Assembly: GCA_905397405.1 (NCBI GenBank) | Contig: CAJPVJ010000321.1 | Coordinates: 1-28,290, forward strand | Direction of reading: 5' to 3' | Length of the DNA: 28,290 nucleotides | Source: Oppiella nova | Lineage: Eukaryota; Arthropoda; Arachnida; Sarcoptiformes; Oppiidae | Part shown: one piece after another, positions 22,901 to 28,290 of the stretch | Position numbering within the stretch: the first letter of the stretch is position 1 | How the letters are laid out: every line of letters begins with the position of its first letter | Translations under genes and position numbers: made by a program | The notes under the pieces: model-generated | Databases searched by the model: none | What the model saw: only the letters and a program-made list of their open reading frames with translations | Told to the model about the DNA's origin: nothing

Positions 22901-23113
22901 TGATATCTCAGTGATAATGGATTTCTATGCACTATCGTAAGAGAAACATTGAATAAAAACATATATTAATCACACAATAAGTTTCATATAATTCAGTTTT
23001 ACTGCATTATTATATTAATGCCATATTATATAAATGTTGTATATCTTTAATATAAATTTTCTGTAGTCATGTCTACAATAGACGACAATTTTATGCTATA
23101 ATTAATAATAAGT

Positions 23114-23222
23114 TAATTAACTTTATATATTTTGACTTATATTTCCAAATAAATTTAATTAAAATTAATTATAAATTCAATTTATATTTTAGCTAAAACA
23201 AGTCAAAATAAAAGTTAATTTA
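23114..23222 (+). repeat. Short imperfect inverted repeat
   Basis: Positions 23114-23137 (taattaactttatatattttgact region) pair with 23200-23222 apart from a small indel, with a loop of about 60 AT-rich bases. It could be a degraded miniature inverted-repeat element or chance in AT-rich sequence. Confidence 0.4.
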
Positions 23223-25094
23223 ATAAGGCATTAGCGAATGAAATACAAATTTTAAAATGTGCCAAATTTGACTAAATGGTGACTCAAAATTAACATAATT
23301 TTTCTATTAAAATAGTTTAATTAATTTAAATAAATAATCCATTTCTCTCAATAAATCTTTCAAAAAAGATCATTTAAGGCAACACTTGTTGATAAACAAG
23401 CGTTTGTTCATTTCGATCCAAAAAGTTGTTCAATTTGTATCACAAAACTTGATTTTTAAAAAATGGTTTAAAACATAGCTTTTCTATTTTCATGCGCCCA
23501 AAAATCGCCTAAATTTAAATTTATAGCATTTTCTTGTTTTAATCTATTTTTTGATTTAGTTGTGGAATGTATAACAAGTCATTGCATTTTCGCGGAGTTT
23601 TAATTAAATTTCATTCAATAGGAGAGTTGAGAGAAATTGATTAGAGGTTAGCAAACGTTCATATGGTTTTTGGTGGAGCTCTTTGATGGCATATATAAAA
23701 AAAAGTTGAGCCAAAAATATATTGTAGGCATGAATGATAAGGTGAAGACAGCACCAAAGTTATTGATTTAAGCGATATTTGAATGCATTCTCCAAATTCA
23801 CTGATAACTGATTATTCATAGAGTGATTGTTCTCTACACAAGTGAACGCTTCTTACATTTCTCAGACAATATTGAATTTGAAAAGTATTGTACGGAAGAG
23901 AAGTGTTGTTAACCGCTAGTCGTGTATTGAAACCAATATTCAGTGTAATGTAATGTCTGTCAAAGCAGTTTCATAAGTAATACTTCTTAATCGGTGCTGA
24001 AGACCGTGTTTAGCGCACAATATATGGGCACAGGTTTGATAGGCTAACGAATGTTCAGCTCAGCGCTCACTTGTCATTAGATTAGCCAAAAGAGTACCTA
24101 AATTACACTCAATCCTCAATCAAACTCACCCTCACATTAGAAACGATAATTATTTGAACAATTCTATCGGAGACACTATTCTCGTTCAGCACTGATAGCC
24201 AATGGACTTCTCATTGATAATAGACATGAATCGCCAATAAGTACAGTATTCAGAATCGTGTGCTTTATAAGCATTTAATTAAATTTAGTAAAACATTTGC
24301 ATCAGACAGTAGAGTGTATGCAAGTAATGGAACATTTGTGTAGTAATTCATGTCAACAGTTAATCCTATGTTGTAACCAAAAGGTACAAGTACCAAAAAG
24401 TAGCAAAATTTCATTTCATTAATTCGCTAAATCTTTTGTTGCACTTAATTATTCTCCAATCAGATCCATTTAAAATTTATTGATTATTTCCTAGATAAAA
24501 TCCTCAATTGTGTAAATATATTTTTGCAATTTTAACAAATACAATAATTTTTAACATAAAAAGCACAAAAATCTCACAAAGCATGTTTTGGTAACACTTT
24601 TAGACACTTTTTTCTATTTACTTTCTATTAGATGTTTACAAAATCACAAATCCTTTACATTTCTCGCAGCAATTGACTTCAATTGAACGACAAGTGCTCT
24701 AAACATAAGAATATCTCATTTAAAGTATTCAATAGTGAATCAATTGATTTGAAGTCAACGGTCAGGTCTTAAGCTGTTTATTAAGTTTACAAATAGTAGT
24801 GTTTATTATCTTGTCACTGTATTTCCACCAAATATATCAACAGATTTTAATTCATTGATAAAAGCCATTCAGTGTTTTGTCGACATTATTAGCTCATCAA
24901 TGAAAGGGTGTCTCAAAAAAGGTAATCTGTTTGCAAGACATTTACTTCTTGAGATACAATGTATGACAAGTACTCACATGTCATACAACAACCCAACTAT
25001 CTTTATATATTGTACAACAAATTCAACACATTTTGCATCTCGTATTCAATCTTCTATTTAGTCCTCAGTCTATGTCTCCATCAAAGTGATTGTT

Positions 25095-25097
<3 letters not shown>

Positions 25098-25129
<32 letters not shown>

Positions 25130-25159
25130 GAGAGAGAGAGGGTGAGAGAGAGAGAGAGA
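25098..25159 (+). repeat. Interrupted (GA)n microsatellite
   Basis: A GA run at 25098-25126 is followed by two imperfect units of ggtgagagagagag. The ggtg interruptions repeat at regular spacing, so part of the array expanded as a longer unit. Confidence 0.95.
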
Positions 25160-28100
25160 ATTATAATAAACTACTTTCACAGCAAAAGTGTGACTATTTT
25201 ACAAACAGAGTGTATGAGAGAAACGCATCTAAAATTTAAATTAACTCAAAAGAAGTAGTTTATTGTTGACATAAGAGAAATGGAGACTTTATATAACGGT
25301 TACAGTGTTTCCCAAATACTTGTGCCTTCACTCAACTTTATTGCCTTCTGTTGCACTTAATTTGATTTTTGGTTAACAAAGATTACTAGTAACTTATATT
25401 TATACCATTTATTGAATTATTAAATTTTCAAATAAATTGCTTGAGAAATACCACCAGTTTCTAGATGTGTAACAAACAATAGCATCCGATTCTGTTATAA
25501 AAAGTAGTTTTGCTTTTATATTTTAGTGCTTTTGAGTGAATAAAAATAAAAGATATTCAAGTTTTTCGGTATAATATAAACAATATTCTTATCTCTTATA
25601 TATCACATAACATTAGAGTAGATTTATTTTATTTGAAGAATATATAAATGGATTTTTAATTTATAAATAAGTTGTATTTTTGAAGTTGTGTTAAGTGTCT
25701 CGTACGGTGTAATTGTGTTGACAAATATGCCACAAACGCATCAAAACATTAAAAACTTTTATTTAATGAAATTGAATGTTTAATATTAACGCCAAATATT
25801 TGTATATTCTGGTCAAAGCGCAATGTGTAATATAATATTTATATAATAAAAATGTGGTACAACTTAACATATAAATTTTAATTGAAAAATACCATAACTC
25901 ATATATAGTGCATACTTTTACTTAAATTGTGTACAAACAGTAACTTGATTGTGTGTGATATTCTGTAGAGATTTTTGAATTAAACATTTTTGTTGGAAAA
26001 ATACTTGTGTGCAAAAAGATTTCTATGATTTATATTGAAAAGCAATTGAATGACGAGAAGAAAGAATTCTTGAATGGAATCACTTTTTTAGTGCACATTT
26101 TTATTCAGTGATCACAAGTGATGGTGAGTTCATGACATGGTTTGAAATGAGTGAATCCCATATGAGTTTCTATGGAGATGTAAATTATAACCAACAAAAC
26201 AAACAGCAAACCCTAGTTTTTTGTGCCTTTTGTGCCACTTTGCCATTTCACGGTCGACTATGTTTTAATATAGAGGACACGCCGAATATACACTCTAACC
26301 ACTACTCCATACAATTCCCATACACTCTATAGCACTCGTGTATATGATATTTATTGTCTATATATGCAAACATTTGCAGCCAACGCGTAGAATATAGACA
26401 TCAATGCAAAGTAAGGGGGAAGTGGTGTATGGACTGACAGTCTGAATAATTATGCATCAAATGGCACCGTAAGGAAAGACAGAACAAAAAGTGAATATTG
26501 TATGAGATATTTGGCTCAAAAAATGTGATGCCATCAATAAAAAGTGTATTAAAATAAGAGATTTTCAGCAGAGATTAGTTTACACGCGATTAAAATTGGC
26601 AAACGTTTGGGGCTTTGATTTGACTGTTTCTCATTGTGTTGCCATAAATGTGAACATAGGATCCAATGGAGGAGACATTAGTAGACATCATTGGCATAGC
26701 ATTGGTTGTGATTCTTATTCATTGATTCCCTTCTTATGCTCTAAAGTTATCAAAGAGTGCTTCAAAGCAGAGGAAATTGAGTGAATCAATAAGGAAAGCA
26801 AAACCTGGAGTTAAGTAAGCTTTACATTTGGAAACTAAATGCAACACAAACTCTCCGTTTATTTATTATACCCAAAGAGTACCAAAAGGTGCGAATCTCA
26901 TGCTTTTTCCACATTCACTGCCATGAAGTACAGCATATTTTGATTCATTTGGATCTATAACAGTGAGCAACACATATACCTTATAACAGTTTTCCCTACT
27001 ATACGATATACACGACAGCACACTAGCCTTACAGTTATAATCGATCCTCAACTTCATGTGTAAATGGACTGCCAGTGAATATATCATTTAAATGCTTACA
27101 AATATACTATACTTTCAACCATTTATTCATTGATTCATTGATTATTCAATAAAATAAAAATAGTTTTCAATTGTCTGGTGTTTGACCGCTCTGTTAATGA
27201 GATTATATATTCATATAATTTCATTTAAATTGGCTTTTCATTTGAGGCTTAAGCTCCCTATTATTATAATTCTGTATATTTACTGTAACTTATATGAAAT
27301 CTCGATATATATAATTTAAACGATTTATTTCTTCTCATTTAAAACATCTCTTAATATATTTTTGATACACATTTGATTGATTAAGAAAATATTGATTGCT
27401 TAAAATTACTTTTTGATTAAAAATCGATTTGAAAAATAAGTTCATTTGAAGAATAAATAGAGAAGAAGAACAATAGACAACACACGAGAATTCGGTCAAT
27501 ACTTGTATGAAATGTATTACTTATACTTTTAATTCATTTAATGAATACAAAATCTCTAATAAATCTGACTATTGTTTTATATACTGTACTATAAGTAGTG
27601 GACAACAAATCATTAAAAACTTAATTATTGTTAAGTACTGCCAAATTCTTTATGTGTAGTTATGCTTGCTCTCCATTTCAATAAATAACAAAAATGCTTT
27701 AAATATACGAACAATAGGTCAGAATATTTGATAAATAATTAATTCTTTGAATATTTAGATCAACGAGTGCTCCAGTTTTGCTAAATACTGGCTTTACCTT
27801 CAAACACAACCATTTTTATGTAAAGCACAGTTTTGTCTAAAATATTATATAATTTATTCAACTATTGGATACTAAACGTTTGGAATTAATAGTTTAAATC
27901 TATTAGTAAATAAATATATTATTTAATTTATAGATTATATAATCGTTTTTATATCGTTTTTTTTGTAGGAATATAATATATAATATAATATAATATATTG
28001 TGTGTAATAAGATAGAGTATATATCAAATGTCAATTAAAGTTTGCACCAACAAAATATGTTTTAATAAATTTTTCAACAAAGTTATGAAATTTTCGTCAA

Positions 28101-28290
28101 TATATTATAATTTCAGTATACTTTTCTGTATTTATTATACTTTTTTAGTGTAATCTATTGAATACCTGTGCACTATTATCATTATACTTTACATAATATT
28201 TTCTATTCAAATTTTTTAATATAACTTATATTAACTTTTGTTTAACAAAAAAAATTGATTAAAATTTTTCCTTTAAATGATTGAATAGAT
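25160..28290. other. AT-rich non-coding stretch to the right edge
   Basis: Frames at 26108-26332 and 26596-26784 (plus) and 26866-27087 (minus) are 62-74 codons long, with somewhat mixed composition, but show no motif I recognise and no paired splice sites. An AT-only tract lies at about 27969-28001. No eag 5' exon was found. Confidence 0.5.
27969..28001 (+). repeat. AT-only simple repeat
   Basis: This is a run made of variants of the unit aatat (aatataatatataatataa and similar), low-complexity sequence with no further content. Confidence 0.8.

Larger units (their letters stand above)
16378..25097. other. Long AT-rich non-coding stretch
   Basis: No gene is recognised. Frames of 68-89 codons at 17447-17653, 17927-18197 (both strands), 21020-21289 and 22705-22914 lack family motifs and fit chance. 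Small GC islets occur at 18795-18914 and 19775-19918 (listed separately), about 22014-22049 and about 23990-24060. A short imperfect inverted repeat lies at 23114-23222. I searched by eye for the Eag N-terminal motif around VAPQNTFL and did not find it, so the 5' exon probably lies beyond the right edge. Confidence 0.5.

Noticed and set aside
26108-26784. Two plus-strand frames of 74 and 62 codons
   Set aside because: They lack recognisable motifs; a gtgagt word inside the first is not matched by a suitable acceptor.
26866-27087. Minus-strand frame with protein-like composition near its end
   Set aside because: No recognised family, no ATG-based model with splice sites, and length within chance expectation.
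1-28290. CRISPR array, operons, tRNA or rRNA genes
   Set aside because: No regular spacer-repeat array and no tRNA- or rRNA-like conserved words were seen. The sequence is eukaryotic, so bacterial features are not expected.

Overview
The window looks like intronic DNA of a very AT-rich animal genome, most likely an arthropod. Non-coding sequence is roughly three-quarters A+T, with GA microsatellites, long introns and no dense coding. The only confidently recognised coding sequence is one internal exon on the minus strand (11431-11664). It encodes the core of the N-terminal PAS (eag) domain of an ether-a-go-go voltage-gated potassium channel (Kv10/KCNH1-KCNH5 type). It has consensus splice sites on both sides, and its wording is closest to insect Eag as I remember it. 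I could not find the upstream exon for the PAS-cap or the downstream exon for the rest of the PAS domain, so the gene extends past both ends of the window and its introns here are long.

Layout from left to right: positions 1-654 and 7881-8547 are the two arms of a near-identical long inverted repeat (about 8 mismatches plus an 11-base indel). Its outer end may lie beyond the left edge. The 7.2 kb between the arms is AT-rich and holds one candidate minus-strand exon (5162-5248, 87 bp). That exon is flanked by AG and GTAAGT and has the same phase (1-1) as the PAS exon, so it would join it in frame. A GC islet with small tandem repeats lies at 6481-6660, and a second islet at 7670-7815. A GA microsatellite follows at 8967-9017, then the PAS exon. 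Positions 13051-14486 hold nested duplications: a 400-bp direct repeat about 98% identical, plus two unrelated exact 127-bp duplications each separated by one base. The latter look like short-read (k=127) assembly joins rather than biology. Positions 15525-16377 hold a mosaic of direct and inverted copies with a microhomology junction. The rest (16378-28290) is AT-rich non-coding sequence with small GC islets (18795-18914, 19775-19918), a second GA microsatellite (25098-25159) and an AT-only tract near the right end.

If the minus-strand transcript covers the window, the PAS exon and the candidate 87-bp exon are consecutive or alternative exons of eag. The long inverted repeat arms would then lie in the introns on either side of the small exon. 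Almost all other open frames of 60-100 codons fit chance for this base composition. I see no novel gene system; the points most worth checking are the candidate exon between the repeat arms, the assembly signature, and the rearranged 15.5-16.4 kb segment.
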